DNA from: an uncultured Novosphingobium sp.
GTDB taxonomy: Bacteria; Pseudomonadota; Alphaproteobacteria; Sphingomonadales; Sphingomonadaceae
NCBI GenBank assembly: GCA_937996535.1
Contig: CALKVF010000110.1
Location: forward strand, 4,092 to 68,091
Direction of reading: 5' to 3'
Length of the DNA stretch: 64,000 bases
Within the stretch, counting starts at the first letter, position 1; each line of letters begins with the position of its first letter. Positions 25,020 to 34,217 of this stretch are shown here, piece by piece. The notes beneath the pieces are model-generated. The model was not told where the DNA came from. It saw only the letters and a program-made list of their open reading frames with translations, and did no database searches. The position numbers and the translations under genes were made by a program.

Positions 25020-25688
25020 TCAGAACGATGCGGTCATCGCCAGGGTCAGCACGTGGTCGCTGCTGTCCGTCCCGCCGCGCACGAACCCGTGCTGGTTGAG
25101 GTAGCCGGCTTCGACGCTCAGCTTCTTGTCGAGCGGCACAGACACCGCCACCCAATTGCGCATCCGCTCATAGCCGCCAACGCGCTGGAAGCCGGTGGTG
25201 TTGAGATCGATGAAGCTTTCGTGGTTCACCGACAGCGTTGACTTGCCGACGAAGGGAACCACGGCCTTGATGTTCGGGCGCAGCCGCCATGCGGTGCCGA
25301 CCTGGCCTTCGCGCCAGCGTTCTTCAAGCCGCACCCGACCGCTGAACTTGACCTTGCCGATCTGGGCGAAGTTATCGAGGCTGACCTGCTGGCGCACGCG
25401 GTGCTCCATCACGCGAAAATCGCCGTGCGAATAGGTCGGGTTGTGAGTGTAGCCCAGCCACAGGGTCACCACCTTGCTCGGCTTGTAACCCAGCATCAGG
25501 TTCCCCTCGATCTCGTAGAGCCCCTTGGCGTTGCTCGAGCGCGTGACGACCTCGTTCGACAGCTTGAAATTATCGGGCAGCGCAACGCCCACGGTCAGGG
25601 TCTGCCAGAACTGCTCGTCCTCGCTGGCCAGGGCCGGCGTGGCTGCAACAAGCATCGGCAGCGCCAGGAACATCGTCGATCGAATCAT
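25020..25688 (-). CDS. DUF2490 outer-membrane beta-barrel-like protein, candidate Pho regulon member
   Basis: A 222-residue protein with a signal peptide (cleavage after ATPALA), a series of alternating amphipathic strands such as 'VTLWLGYTHNPTY' and 'EHRVRQQVSLDNF', and a C-terminal Phe, as in small outer-membrane barrels. The pattern 'FWQTLTVGVALPDNFKLSNE...EERW' fits DUF2490; the molecular role of that family is not established. The gene is divergent from pstS, and a Pho-box-like element on its own strand lies 52-69 bases upstream of its start. Phosphate-starvation induction is therefore likely, perhaps as an outer-membrane component for phosphate-related solutes. Confidence 0.82.
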   Translation of the reverse strand: MIRSTMFLALPMLVAATPALASEDEQFWQTLTVGVALPDNFKLSNEVVTRSSNAKGLYEIEGNLMLGYKPSKVVTLWLGYTHNPTYSHGDFRVMEHRVRQQVSLDNFAQIGKVKFSGRVRLEERWREGQVGTAWRLRPNIKAVVPFVGKSTLSVNHESFIDLNTTGFQRVGGYERMRNWVAVSVPLDKKLSVEAGYLNQHGFVRGGTDSSDHVLTLAMTASF

Positions 25689-25739
25689 TGGAAATCCTCT
25701 GGATAGGTCTCGTTTCGCTGGTCCGCTTATGACCGTTCT

Positions 25740-25757
25740 GTGACACTTTGATGACCC
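25740..25757 (-). promoter_or_regulatory. Pho box upstream of the DUF2490 gene
   Basis: Read on the minus strand: GGGTCAT-CAAA-GTGTCAC, two heptamers with 11-bp periodicity, matching the PhoB consensus CTGTCAT-N4-CTGTCAY at most positions. It is placed just upstream of the DUF2490 start at 25688. Confidence 0.65.
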
Positions 25758-25807
25758 ATTCCGTCATTGATGCGACAAATGATTGACCGTGACCATCGAC
25801 TGGCACG

Positions 25808-25825
25808 ATGTCATCAATCTGTCAT
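25808..25825 (+). promoter_or_regulatory. Pho box upstream of pstS
   Basis: Plus strand: ATGTCAT-CAAT-CTGTCAT, an almost ideal pair of PhoB heptamers 11 bp apart. It lies 50 bases before the pstS start at 25875, the expected place for PhoB activation of the pst operon. Confidence 0.82.
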
Positions 25826-25874
25826 AGACGAAGCCCAGAGCCCGGATCACACAACGCGAACGGAGCGATTCGCC

Positions 25875-26918
25875 ATGAAAAAGTCTGCCCTTTCTATGAC
25901 TGCCGCCCTGTCGGCTCTGACCCTGCTGTCCGCCTGCGGCGGCGCACAGAACTCCTCGCGCGACCAGATCCGCGCGGTCGGTTCGTCGACCGTCTATCCC
26001 TTCGCCAAGGCGGTTGCGGATTCGCTCGCCAAGTCGAGCAGCGCGATCAAGTCGCCGATCGTTGAATCGACTGGCACCGGTGCCGGCATGAAGCTGTTCT
26101 GCGCCGGCGTTGGTGTGCAGTTCCCCGACATCGAAAACGCCTCGCGCCGGATGAAGAAGTCGGAATACGAAGATTGCGCCAAGAATGGTGTCGACAAGAT
26201 CGTCGAAATCCAGGTCGGCCTCGATGGCGTGGCCTTCGCCGAAGCCAAGGGCGGCCTTGGCCTCAAGCTGACCCCGGAAGACATCTACAAGGCGCTGGCC
26301 GCCAACCCCTATGGCAAGCCCAACACCGCCAAGACCTGGAAGGACGTGAACCCCGCGTTCCCGGCCGAAGCGATCCTGGTCTATGGCCCGCCCAGCACCT
26401 CGGGCACGCGTGACGCGCTCAAGGAACTGATCCTGACCAAGGGCTGCGATGCCAACGCCGAAATGAAGGCGCTCAAGGACAGCGACAAGGAAAAGCACGA
26501 CAAGATCTGCGGCGAAGTGCGCGGTGACGGTGCCTATGTCGACTCGGGCGAGAACGACAACCTGATCGTTCAGAAGCTCGAAGCCAATCCCAAGGCGGTC
26601 GGCATCTTCGGCTACTCCTACCTTGAAGAAAACGCCGACAAGCTGACCGGCCTGACCATCGGCGGCGTGATGCCGACCTATGCGACGATCTCGGACTACA
26701 GCTACCCCGGCGCCCGTCCGCTCTACATCTACGTGAAGGCCGCGCACCTTGATGCGATCAAGGGGCTCAAGGAATTCGTCGCCGAATGGGCGAAGTCGTG
26801 GAGCAAGGGCGGTCTGCTCGCCAAGCAGGGCATGGTCCTCGCCCCCGACGCGGTGCTCGCCAAGAGCGCCAAGATCGCGGCCGAGTACACCCTGCTCGAT
26901 CCGACCGAACTGAAGTAA
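25875..26918 (+). CDS. pstS: Phosphate ABC transporter substrate-binding lipoprotein PstS
   Basis: About 347 residues. The ATG at 25875 opens a lipoprotein signal peptide with lipobox LLSACGG, so the mature protein should be tethered to a membrane by its Cys. The phosphate-binding signature 'VGSSTVYPFAKAV' follows directly, with later ligand-loop segments 'ESTGTGAGMKLFC' and 'PPSTSGTRDALKEL'. It is the high-affinity periplasmic phosphate receptor of the Pst system. A Pho box lies 50 bp upstream, and pstC starts 22 bp after the stop. The longer in-frame extension upstream would run through the Pho box and is rejected. Confidence 0.96.
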   Translation: MKKSALSMTAALSALTLLSACGGAQNSSRDQIRAVGSSTVYPFAKAVADSLAKSSSAIKSPIVESTGTGAGMKLFCAGVGVQFPDIENASRRMKKSEYEDCAKNGVDKIVEIQVGLDGVAFAEAKGGLGLKLTPEDIYKALAANPYGKPNTAKTWKDVNPAFPAEAILVYGPPSTSGTRDALKELILTKGCDANAEMKALKDSDKEKHDKICGEVRGDGAYVDSGENDNLIVQKLEANPKAVGIFGYSYLEENADKLTGLTIGGVMPTYATISDYSYPGARPLYIYVKAAHLDAIKGLKEFVAEWAKSWSKGGLLAKQGMVLAPDAVLAKSAKIAAEYTLLDPTELK

Positions 26919-26940
26919 TCCCTTAAGGACCGTCGAAACG

Positions 26941-28332
26941 ATGTCGCCAGCCATTCCGATCCTGCTTGCCCTTGGGCTTGGCCTGATTGGCTGGCTGGCG
27001 GCGCGTTCGCGCGCCTGGGCGCTGCGCCGCAGTGCCCGGGAGGCGGGAAGCGAACTCCATTCGCTCCCCAATTATCACGGCTGGTATGTGGCGCTGTGGA
27101 CGATCGTCCCGGCTGCCGTATTCGCCATTGCCTGGACCGCGATCAGCCCCGGCCTCGTGCTGGGCAAAGTGCTGGCCGATCCCGCCGCGGCGACGATCCC
27201 GGCCTTCGGCATCCAGCGCGACGCGATCCTTGCCGAAGCCCAGGCCATCGCCAGCGGCAGCGCGGCGGCGGCTTTCAACCCGCAGTCGAGCGCGCTGGTC
27301 GAACCATTCCGCGCCGCGATGGCCCAGTTTTCGACGATCGGGATCATCGTCACCCTGATCCTCGGCTTTGCCGGCGGGGCTTACGCTTTCCTGCGGCTGC
27401 GCCCCGATTTCACCGCCCGCACCCGCGTCGAGCAGATGGTCATGGGCGGCCTGCTGCTGGCCTCGCTGGTAGCGATCTTCACGACCTTCGGGATCCTGGC
27501 CTCGCTGCTGTTCGAGACGGTGCGGTTCTTCAAGGTCGTCAGCCCCGGCGATTTCCTGTTCGGCACCCATTGGGGCCCCGACCCGATGGTCGATCCCGCG
27601 TCGGTGCGGTCCGACAGCTACGGCGCGGTGCCGCTGTTCTGGGGCACCACCTTCATCGGCGCGATCATTGCCATGATCGTCGCGATCCCGCTCGGCATGA
27701 TGAGCGCGATCTACCTCACCCAATATGCCACGCCGCGCCTGCGCAAGTGGATGAAGCCGCTGCTCGAACTGCTCGCTGGCGTGCCGACCGTGGTTTACGG
27801 CTATTTCGCGGCCCTCACCGTCGCCCCGCTGATCCGCGATTTCGGCCATGCCATCGGCATTGCCAGCGCATCGAGCGAAAGCGCGCTGGCCGCCGGCGTC
27901 GTCATGGGGATCATGATCATCCCCTTCGTCTCCTCGATGGCCGATGACAGCATCACCGCCGTCCCCCAGGCGATGCGCGATGGCAGCCTGGCAATGGGCG
28001 CAACCCCTTCGGAAACGATCCGCAAGGTGCTGATCCCGGCCGCCCTGCCCGGCATCGTCGCGGGCGTGATGCTGGCCGTCAGCCGAGCGATCGGGGAAAC
28101 CATGATCGTGGTCATGGCCGCTGGCGCCACCGCCCGGCTCACCGCCAATCCCTTTGAAAGCATGACCACGGTGACTTTCCAGATCGTGGCCATGCTGACC
28201 GGCGAAGGCAGCTTCGACCACCCCGCGACGCTGTCTGCCTTCGCGCTGGGGATGGTGCTGTTCCTCGTCACCCTCGCCCTCAATTTCGTCGCTCTGCGCG
28301 TCGTGAAGCGGTTCCGAGAAGCTTATGAGTGA
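26941..28332 (+). CDS. pstC: Phosphate ABC transporter permease PstC (long form)
   Basis: A 463-residue permease, about 150 residues longer than E. coli PstC because of an N-terminal region with a transmembrane segment at 1-20, a second near 50-70 and a periplasmic-like loop to ~125. The MetI-type core (about 230-455) has the EAA-type loop 'VPQAMRDGSLAMGATPSETIRKVLIP'. It forms the membrane channel of the Pst importer with PstA. It overlaps pstA by 8 bp (ATG of pstA before the pstC TGA). The long N-terminus is usual in alphaproteobacterial PstC. Confidence 0.95.
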   Translation: MSPAIPILLALGLGLIGWLAARSRAWALRRSAREAGSELHSLPNYHGWYVALWTIVPAAVFAIAWTAISPGLVLGKVLADPAAATIPAFGIQRDAILAEAQAIASGSAAAAFNPQSSALVEPFRAAMAQFSTIGIIVTLILGFAGGAYAFLRLRPDFTARTRVEQMVMGGLLLASLVAIFTTFGILASLLFETVRFFKVVSPGDFLFGTHWGPDPMVDPASVRSDSYGAVPLFWGTTFIGAIIAMIVAIPLGMMSAIYLTQYATPRLRKWMKPLLELLAGVPTVVYGYFAALTVAPLIRDFGHAIGIASASSESALAAGVVMGIMIIPFVSSMADDSITAVPQAMRDGSLAMGATPSETIRKVLIPAALPGIVAGVMLAVSRAIGETMIVVMAAGATARLTANPFESMTTVTFQIVAMLTGEGSFDHPATLSAFALGMVLFLVTLALNFVALRVVKRFREAYE

Positions 28333-29551
28333 GATTGCTGCCGCCCGGATCAAGCGCCGCTATGCGGCAGAACGCCGCTTCAAGGCTGTCGGCTTTGCCG
28401 CGGTCCTGTTCTCGGCCCTGGTCCTTGCCTTCCTGCTGATCAGCATGACCGCCAATGCGCTCGGCGGGTTCCAGCGCGCCGAAGTGCGCGTGCCGATCGA
28501 TTTTTCGAGCGGCGTGCTGACCATCGATCCGGCGCAGCTTTCCGGCCCTGGCGCGGTCGACGCGCTCAAGGGCGCAGGCCTGCCCGATGTGGTCGCCTTC
28601 GCCGCGGCCAAGGAACTCGGCGATGCCGGCGCTGCGCAGATCCAGGACGGCGCTTGGCGCGAAGTCGGCGAAGCCCTCGCCAGCGATCCCTCGCGCCTGC
28701 AGGGCAAGTTCGAAGCCCACCTGCCGGTCAGCGATGACCTTGCCGCCGCGCTGCGCGGCGATGGCCAGCAGGCGCTGCAACCGCTGGCGGCCAAGCTTCA
28801 GGCCGACGGCAAGCTGACCCACGCGATCGACTGGGGCTTCATCACCCGCGGCGATGCCACCGGCCCGCAGGAAGTCGGTATCTGGGGCGCGCTCAAGGGC
28901 TCGATCCTGACGATGTTCGTCACCCTGGCACTGGCCTTCCCGGTCGGCGTGCTGGCGGCGGTCTATCTTGAGGAATACGCCCCGCGCAATCGCTGGACCG
29001 ACCTGATCGAAGTCTCGATCAACAACCTTGCTGCCGTGCCCTCGATCATTTTCGGGCTGCTGGGCCTCGCGGTATTCCTCGGGCTGATGCCCAACCTGCG
29101 CTCGGCCCCGCTTATCGGCGGGATGACGCTCGCGCTGATGACCATGCCGGTCATCGTGATTTCGGGCCGCAACGCGATCAAGGCCGTGCCGCCCTCGATC
29201 CGCGATGCCGCGCTCGCCGTGGGGGCCAGCCGGGTCCAGACGGTGTTCCACCACGTGCTGCCGCTGGCCCTGCCCGGCATCCTGACCGGCACGATCATCG
29301 GCATGGCCCGCGCGCTGGGTGAAACCGCGCCGCTGCTGATGATCGGGATGCGCGCCTTCGTCGCCACCCCGCCCGAAGGCTTCACTTCGCCGGCCACCGT
29401 GCTGCCGGTTCAGATCTTCCTGTGGTCCGATGAAATCGATCGTGGTTTCGTCGAACGCACTTCCGCGGCCATCATCGTCCTGCTGCTGTTCCTGCTGGCG
29501 ATGAACGGCCTGGCCATTTACCTCCGCAACCGCTTCGAGAAACGCTGGTGA
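28325..29551 (+). CDS. pstA: Phosphate ABC transporter permease PstA (DUF3333-type N-terminus)
   Basis: A 408-residue permease. Residues ~1-170 correspond to the DUF3333 extension: a basic start, one transmembrane helix at ~20-42, then a periplasmic domain with 'VRVPIDFSSGVLTIDP'. The MetI-like core (about 190-400) includes the EAA loop 'VPPSIRDAALAVGASRVQTVFHHVLP'. It pairs with PstC in the inner membrane. It overlaps pstC by 8 bp and pstB by 4 bp, indicating translational coupling. Confidence 0.95.
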   Translation: MSEIAAARIKRRYAAERRFKAVGFAAVLFSALVLAFLLISMTANALGGFQRAEVRVPIDFSSGVLTIDPAQLSGPGAVDALKGAGLPDVVAFAAAKELGDAGAAQIQDGAWREVGEALASDPSRLQGKFEAHLPVSDDLAAALRGDGQQALQPLAAKLQADGKLTHAIDWGFITRGDATGPQEVGIWGALKGSILTMFVTLALAFPVGVLAAVYLEEYAPRNRWTDLIEVSINNLAAVPSIIFGLLGLAVFLGLMPNLRSAPLIGGMTLALMTMPVIVISGRNAIKAVPPSIRDAALAVGASRVQTVFHHVLPLALPGILTGTIIGMARALGETAPLLMIGMRAFVATPPEGFTSPATVLPVQIFLWSDEIDRGFVERTSAAIIVLLLFLLAMNGLAIYLRNRFEKRW

Positions 29552-30333
29552 CAACCTATCACGAACTAGACCCGGTCGATGCCAAGATCGCCGCGCGCAA
29601 CGTATCCGTCTTCTATGGCGAAAAGCGCGCGATCGATGACGTCTCGATCGATATCGGGCCGGAATACGTCACCGCTTTCATCGGCCCTTCGGGCTGCGGC
29701 AAGTCGACCTTCCTGCGCACGCTCAACCGCATGAACGATACGATCCCCGGCGCGCGCGTCGAGGGTGAGATCATGCTCGATGGCAAGGACATCTACACCT
29801 CGGGCATGGACGTGGTGCAACTGCGCGCCCGGGTCGGCATGGTGTTCCAGAAGCCCAACCCCTTCCCCAAGTCGATCTACGAAAACGTGGCCTATGGCGC
29901 GCGCATTCACGGTCTGGCCGCCAGCAAGAGCGAACTCGACGGGATCGTTGAGCGCGCGCTGCGCCGCGCCGGCCTGTGGGACGAGGTCAAGGACCGGCTG
30001 GCCGATAGCGGCACCGCGCTGTCGGGCGGCCAGCAGCAGCGCCTGTGCATCGCCCGCGCCATTGCGGTCGAACCCGAAGTGATACTGATGGACGAACCGT
30101 GCTCGGCGCTCGACCCGATCGCCACCGCCCGGATCGAGGAGCTGATCGACGAATTGCGCGGCCGCTACGCAATCGTCATCGTCACCCACTCGATGCAGCA
30201 GGCGGCCCGCGTTTCGCAGCGCACGGCCTTCTTCCACCTCGGCAAGATGGTCGAATACGGGAAGACTTCGGACATCTTCACCAATCCGCGTGAAGAGCGC
30301 ACAAAAGATTACATCACCGGACGTTACGGTTAG
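29548..30333 (+). CDS. pstB: Phosphate ABC transporter ATPase PstB
   Basis: A 261-residue ATPase starting at GTG (GTGA overlap with the pstA stop). It has Walker A 'GPSGCGKST', a Q-loop in 'VFQKPNPFPKSI' (characteristic of PstB), signature 'LSGGQQQRLCIARAIA', Walker B 'VILMDEPCSALDP', the switch His in 'VTHSMQQAARVS', and the PstB-typical 'NPREERTKDYITGRYG' end. It drives phosphate uptake and, with PhoU, signals phosphate sufficiency to PhoR. phoU starts 8 bp downstream. Confidence 0.97.
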   Translation: MTTYHELDPVDAKIAARNVSVFYGEKRAIDDVSIDIGPEYVTAFIGPSGCGKSTFLRTLNRMNDTIPGARVEGEIMLDGKDIYTSGMDVVQLRARVGMVFQKPNPFPKSIYENVAYGARIHGLAASKSELDGIVERALRRAGLWDEVKDRLADSGTALSGGQQQRLCIARAIAVEPEVILMDEPCSALDPIATARIEELIDELRGRYAIVIVTHSMQQAARVSQRTAFFHLGKMVEYGKTSDIFTNPREERTKDYITGRYG

Positions 30334-30341
30334 GACTTCGC

Positions 30342-31025
30342 ATGGCACACGAACACACTGTCAAGGCTTTCGACGAGGACATCACGCGGCTGCGCGGGCT
30401 GATCGCCGAAATGGGCGGGCTCGCCGAAGTCTCGATCGGCGAAGCGATGAACGCACTGGTGCGCGGCGACCGCGAAGCGGCAAAGGCCGTGGTCGAACGC
30501 GATAAGCGGATCGACTCGCTCGAAGCAGAAATCGACAAGCTCGCGGTGCGGATCATCGCCCTGCGCGCGCCGATGGCTGATGACCTGCGCGAAGTGATCT
30601 CGGCGCTCAAGATCGCCGGCGTGCTCGAACGGATTGGCGATTATGCCAAGAACATCGCCAAGAGCACCAACAAGGTCTCCAACCGCCGCCAGTTCGAACC
30701 GCTGACCCTGATCCCCGCGATGGCCGAGCTGGCGAGCGAAATGGTCCATGACGTGCTCACCGCCCATGCCGCGCGCGATGCCGAACTCGCCGCCGAAGTC
30801 GTCGCCCGCGATGACAAGGTCGATGCCTTCTACGAAAGCATCTTCCGCAACCTGGTCAGCCACATGATGGAAAATCCCTCGTCGATCAGCAGCGCGGCAC
30901 AATTGCTGTTCGTTGCCCGCAATATCGAGCGGATCGGCGATCACGCCACCAATGTCGCAGAGATGGTCTACTACGCCGCCACCGGCAACTATCTCACCGA
31001 CAAGGAAGATCGCACCGGAGCCTGA
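30342..31025 (+). CDS. phoU: Phosphate signalling protein PhoU
   Basis: A 227-residue all-helical protein of two PhoU repeats (about 8-105 and 115-215) with the conserved metal-binding signatures 'LERIGDYAKNIAK' and 'IERIGDHATNVAE'. It couples Pst transporter status to PhoR and limits phosphate uptake. It sits between pstB (8 bp) and phoB (4 bp), so it is part of the operon. Confidence 0.96.
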   Translation: MAHEHTVKAFDEDITRLRGLIAEMGGLAEVSIGEAMNALVRGDREAAKAVVERDKRIDSLEAEIDKLAVRIIALRAPMADDLREVISALKIAGVLERIGDYAKNIAKSTNKVSNRRQFEPLTLIPAMAELASEMVHDVLTAHAARDAELAAEVVARDDKVDAFYESIFRNLVSHMMENPSSISSAAQLLFVARNIERIGDHATNVAEMVYYAATGNYLTDKEDRTGA

Positions 31026-31029
31026 TCCC

Positions 31030-31719
31030 ATGACGTCACCCCGCCTGCTGCTGGTCGAAGACGATCCAGCACTCGCCGAACTGCTCGAGTTCCGTTTCAA
31101 GGCCGAGGGTTACGCCGTTACCGCCACTCCCGATGGCGACGAGGCGCTGCTGCTGGCGCAGGAGGAAGTCCCCGATCTGGTCGTGCTCGACTGGATGATC
31201 GAAGGCACCAGCGGGATCGAGGTCTGCCGCCGCCTGCGCCGCGACAAGGCCACCGCCCACGTGCCGATCGTGATGCTCACCGCGCGCGGGGCCGAGGATG
31301 ACAAGATCCGCGGGCTCGATACCGGCGCGGATGACTATGTCACCAAGCCGTTCAGCCCACGCGAACTGGTCGCCCGGGTCAACGCGATCATGCGTCGGAT
31401 CCGTCCTGCCCTGGCCGGCGAAACGCTGATCGTGGGCGATCTTTCGCTCGACGCGACGGCGCACAAGGTGCTGCGGCGCGGACAGGTGCTTGGCCTCGGC
31501 CCGACCGAGTTCCGCCTGCTCAAGTTCTTCATGGAGCATCCCGGCCGCGTGTTCTCGCGCGGGCAACTGCTCGACGCGGTCTGGGGAACCGACAGCGACA
31601 TCGAACTGCGCACGGTCGACGTGCATATCCGCCGCCTGCGCAAGGGGATCGAACTGCCCGGCGCAGCCGATCCGGTGCGCACGGTGCGCTCGGCCGGCTA
31701 TGCGCTCGAAGCGGTCTGA
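31030..31719 (+). CDS. phoB: Phosphate regulon response regulator PhoB
   Basis: About 229 residues. The ATG at 31030 starts 4 bases after the phoU stop. The receiver domain (1-120) has the acidic pocket 'LLVEDDP', phospho-acceptor Asp54 in 'VVLDWMIEG', a conserved Thr in 'MLTARG' and Lys in 'YVTKPFSP'. The C-terminal OmpR/PhoB winged helix (about 130-227) has 'LGPTEFRLLKFFMEHPGRVF' and 'VDVHIRRLRKGIE'. It activates Pho-box promoters such as the two upstream of pstS and the DUF2490 gene. A terminator hairpin follows. Confidence 0.96.
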   Translation: MTSPRLLLVEDDPALAELLEFRFKAEGYAVTATPDGDEALLLAQEEVPDLVVLDWMIEGTSGIEVCRRLRRDKATAHVPIVMLTARGAEDDKIRGLDTGADDYVTKPFSPRELVARVNAIMRRIRPALAGETLIVGDLSLDATAHKVLRRGQVLGLGPTEFRLLKFFMEHPGRVFSRGQLLDAVWGTDSDIELRTVDVHIRRLRKGIELPGAADPVRTVRSAGYALEAV

Positions 31720-31748
31720 CCGCCCACTCCCCGCCACACCGCCAAACG

Positions 31749-31790
31749 AAAGGGGCTGCCACCGCGAGGTGACAGCCCCTTTGCTGTTTT
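31749..31790 (+). terminator. Rho-independent terminator of the pst-phoU-phoB operon
   Basis: Stem AAAGGGGCTGCCACC/GGTGACAGCCCCTTT with one internal mismatch, loop GCGA, then GCTGTTTT. It lies 30 bases after the phoB stop. It is symmetrical enough to serve also the converging TonB-receptor gene. Confidence 0.85.
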
Positions 31791-31804
31791 AGGCTGGCCG
31801 GACT

Positions 31805-34105
31805 TTAGAAGCCGACGCGCAGCCGCACGCCATAGGTGCGCGGCGCACCCAGATAGCCGTTCTGGTCACCCGTCTGCAGCGGGGTCGGGAAGGCCTGGGT
31901 GAAGTAGGTTTCGTCGAACAGGTTCTGCACCCAGCCTTCGACCAGCAGGTTGCTGCCGGGCAGCTTCACGCCGAGGTTGGCGTTGACCAGGCTGAGCGAG
32001 CCCTGCACGGCGCTGCTGGCCGAGCTGATGTTCTGGCTGCTGGTGTACTGGTACTGCACGCGGCCGACCAGGTTGACCGCATCGTTGACCGGCGTGTCGA
32101 GGTTGAGCGACACGTTGGCCGACAGCTTCGGCGCAAAGCGGAAGCGCGAACCCGACAGCGCCGGATCGATGGTCGCATCAACCCCGTACTTGGCATGCGG
32201 CACCCAGGTGCCGTCGATCCCCAGCGTCAGCGCATCATTGAGCTGGAACAGGTTCTCGATTTCCATGCCGTAGTCGGTCGCCTTCTTGGCGTTGAGCACG
32301 GTGAAGCGCAGGCCCACGAACTGCGCGATCTGCAGATCGGACAGGTCGTAATAGAAGAACGCGATGTTGGTCCGGGCGCGGCGATCCAGATACTGGAACT
32401 TGGCGCCGAGTTCGTACGCGTTGACCTTCTCGGGCTTGTAGGCCGGGTTAAGCGGAACCGCACCGGCAACTTCGGCCGGGTTGTTCGCGCGCGTCCCGCC
32501 GGCATTGGCGTCGATGTTGACGCCGCCAGCCTTGAAGCCGCGGTTGTAGGTGGCATAGAGCATCACGTCGTCAACCGGGCGATACTGCAGGCCGAACGTC
32601 CCGCTCACCGCCTTGTTGGTGATGGTCTTGTCATAGGCCGGCCCCGGCGAAACGCCGAGCACGCGGAACGGATCGTTGGCCGCCGGGCTGAAGTAGAGGA
32701 AGCGGAAGCTGCCCTGCTTCTTTTCGACCGAATAGCGCAGGCCGGTGATCACGTTGAGCTTGTCGCCCACCGCAAAGTCGAGGTGCGCGAAGCCGGCATA
32801 GGAGCGGGCCTTGCCGTGCATGTCTTCCTTGTCCCACGGACCGGCAGGAGCGCTGACGGTGCCCGCCGGATAGGGCGCGAAGGCGGCATTCCAGAACGCC
32901 TGTGCCTGGCTCGCCCACGGCATTTCTCGGCCCATCGCCAGCTTTTCATCCGAGACGAAGGCCCCGAACACGGCATCGGCGTTCAGCGCTTCGATCTTGG
33001 TATTGTAGGTCAGTTCCTGCGAGAGGAAGCGGCTGTCGAAGCTTTCGTTGTAGCGGAAAATGTCGGCGCCCGAGAAATCGGGGTCCATGTCGCGCTGGGT
33101 CAGGTTGAACTTGCGCGCGGCGGTCACCGACTTGAGCGTGCCAGCCCCGATTTCAGCTTCGATCTGCAGGGTCGCGCCGTAATCCTCGACGGTCTGCTTG
33201 CCGTTGCCGTTGAGCGTCTGCTGCCAGTCCGACGGATTGGCCGAAGGCAGGGTGCGCCCGCCGGCCAGCGTCAGCGCATCGATCAGCGGCTGGGTCGGCC
33301 CAGCCTGGAAGCTCGACGTGGCGTAGCAGCAGTTGCCCTTGCTGAACGAATAGTCGCCAATCAGGCGGATCGACAGGCCGGTGCCCGGCTCGACCAGCAG
33401 CTGACCCTTGACCGCACGGGTCTTGTCGTTGTTGAGGTTCGCCCCGGTGGTGGCATCGGTGTAGAAGCCGTCACGGGTCGAAACCACGCCCGCCAGGCGG
33501 AACGCGGCGGTATCCGACAGCGGCACGTTGCCAGCCGCGCGGACCAGCAGCGAGTTGTAGTTGCCATAGGTCGCTTCAACCAGGCCGCTGGCTTCGTTGA
33601 GCGACGGCTTGGCCGAGGCGAGCAGCAGCGCGCCGGCAGTGGTGTTCTTGCCGAACAGCGTGCCCTGCGGACCGCGCAGCACCTGCAGGTTGTCGATATC
33701 GAGGAAGTTCTGCAGCGCGGCAGCCGCGCGGGTGCGATAGACGCCGTCGATGAACACGCCGACCGAGCCTTCGAAGCTGCGGCTGTTACCGGTGGTGCCA
33801 AGGCCGCGGATGATGACGTTCGCGGTCGAGCTGGAAATGTTGGTCGCGCGGAAGGTGATCGAGGGGCTCACCGCCTGGATGTTCGAGATGTTCTCGACGC
33901 GCGCGGTGGCCAGGGCTTCGCCGCTGGCGGCCGTGATCGCGATCGGCACGTTCTGGAGGTTTTCGGCGCGGCGCTGGGCGGTGACGACGATTTCCTCAAG
34001 CCCGCCGGCGGGCTGCTGGGCGGTGGTGTCCTGGGCATAGGCCGGAGCGGCGAACGCGGGCGCGAACAGCATACCGGCAACGCCGGCAAGAAGCTTCCCT
34101 CTCAT
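31805..34105 (-). CDS. TonB-dependent outer-membrane receptor
   Basis: A 766-residue receptor with signal peptide (cleavage near APAYAQ), TonB-box region 'EEIVVTAQR' at about 37-45, a plug domain with 'VIIRGLGTTGNSRSFEGSV' and 'LRGPQGTLFGKNTTAGAL', then a ~600-residue barrel ending 'RTYGVRLRVGF'. A strong GGAGGAAAAC site precedes the ATG. The substrate cannot be read from sequence. The plug pattern is that of the large sphingomonad receptor family for hydrophobic organic compounds rather than a clear siderophore receptor. The gene is divergent from an AraC-type regulator, and the palindrome at 34218-34235 lies between them. Confidence 0.92.
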   Translation of the reverse strand: MRGKLLAGVAGMLFAPAFAAPAYAQDTTAQQPAGGLEEIVVTAQRRAENLQNVPIAITAASGEALATARVENISNIQAVSPSITFRATNISSSTANVIIRGLGTTGNSRSFEGSVGVFIDGVYRTRAAAALQNFLDIDNLQVLRGPQGTLFGKNTTAGALLLASAKPSLNEASGLVEATYGNYNSLLVRAAGNVPLSDTAAFRLAGVVSTRDGFYTDATTGANLNNDKTRAVKGQLLVEPGTGLSIRLIGDYSFSKGNCCYATSSFQAGPTQPLIDALTLAGGRTLPSANPSDWQQTLNGNGKQTVEDYGATLQIEAEIGAGTLKSVTAARKFNLTQRDMDPDFSGADIFRYNESFDSRFLSQELTYNTKIEALNADAVFGAFVSDEKLAMGREMPWASQAQAFWNAAFAPYPAGTVSAPAGPWDKEDMHGKARSYAGFAHLDFAVGDKLNVITGLRYSVEKKQGSFRFLYFSPAANDPFRVLGVSPGPAYDKTITNKAVSGTFGLQYRPVDDVMLYATYNRGFKAGGVNIDANAGGTRANNPAEVAGAVPLNPAYKPEKVNAYELGAKFQYLDRRARTNIAFFYYDLSDLQIAQFVGLRFTVLNAKKATDYGMEIENLFQLNDALTLGIDGTWVPHAKYGVDATIDPALSGSRFRFAPKLSANVSLNLDTPVNDAVNLVGRVQYQYTSSQNISSASSAVQGSLSLVNANLGVKLPGSNLLVEGWVQNLFDETYFTQAFPTPLQTGDQNGYLGAPRTYGVRLRVGF

Positions 34106-34217
34106 TGTTTTCCTCCATCTATATCATCGCCTTGATGGCGATTTGATCGTCGTCAGCGACAGCATCCCAAAAGCATTCAAAGTTGAGACGGGTCGCTGGA
34201 CGAGTGCTGGCGGATGC

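Noticed and set aside
32195..34135. 646-codon plus-strand frame over the TonB receptor gene
   Set aside because: Antisense to a full receptor with plug and barrel; no ribosome site and an Arg/His/Gln-rich product.
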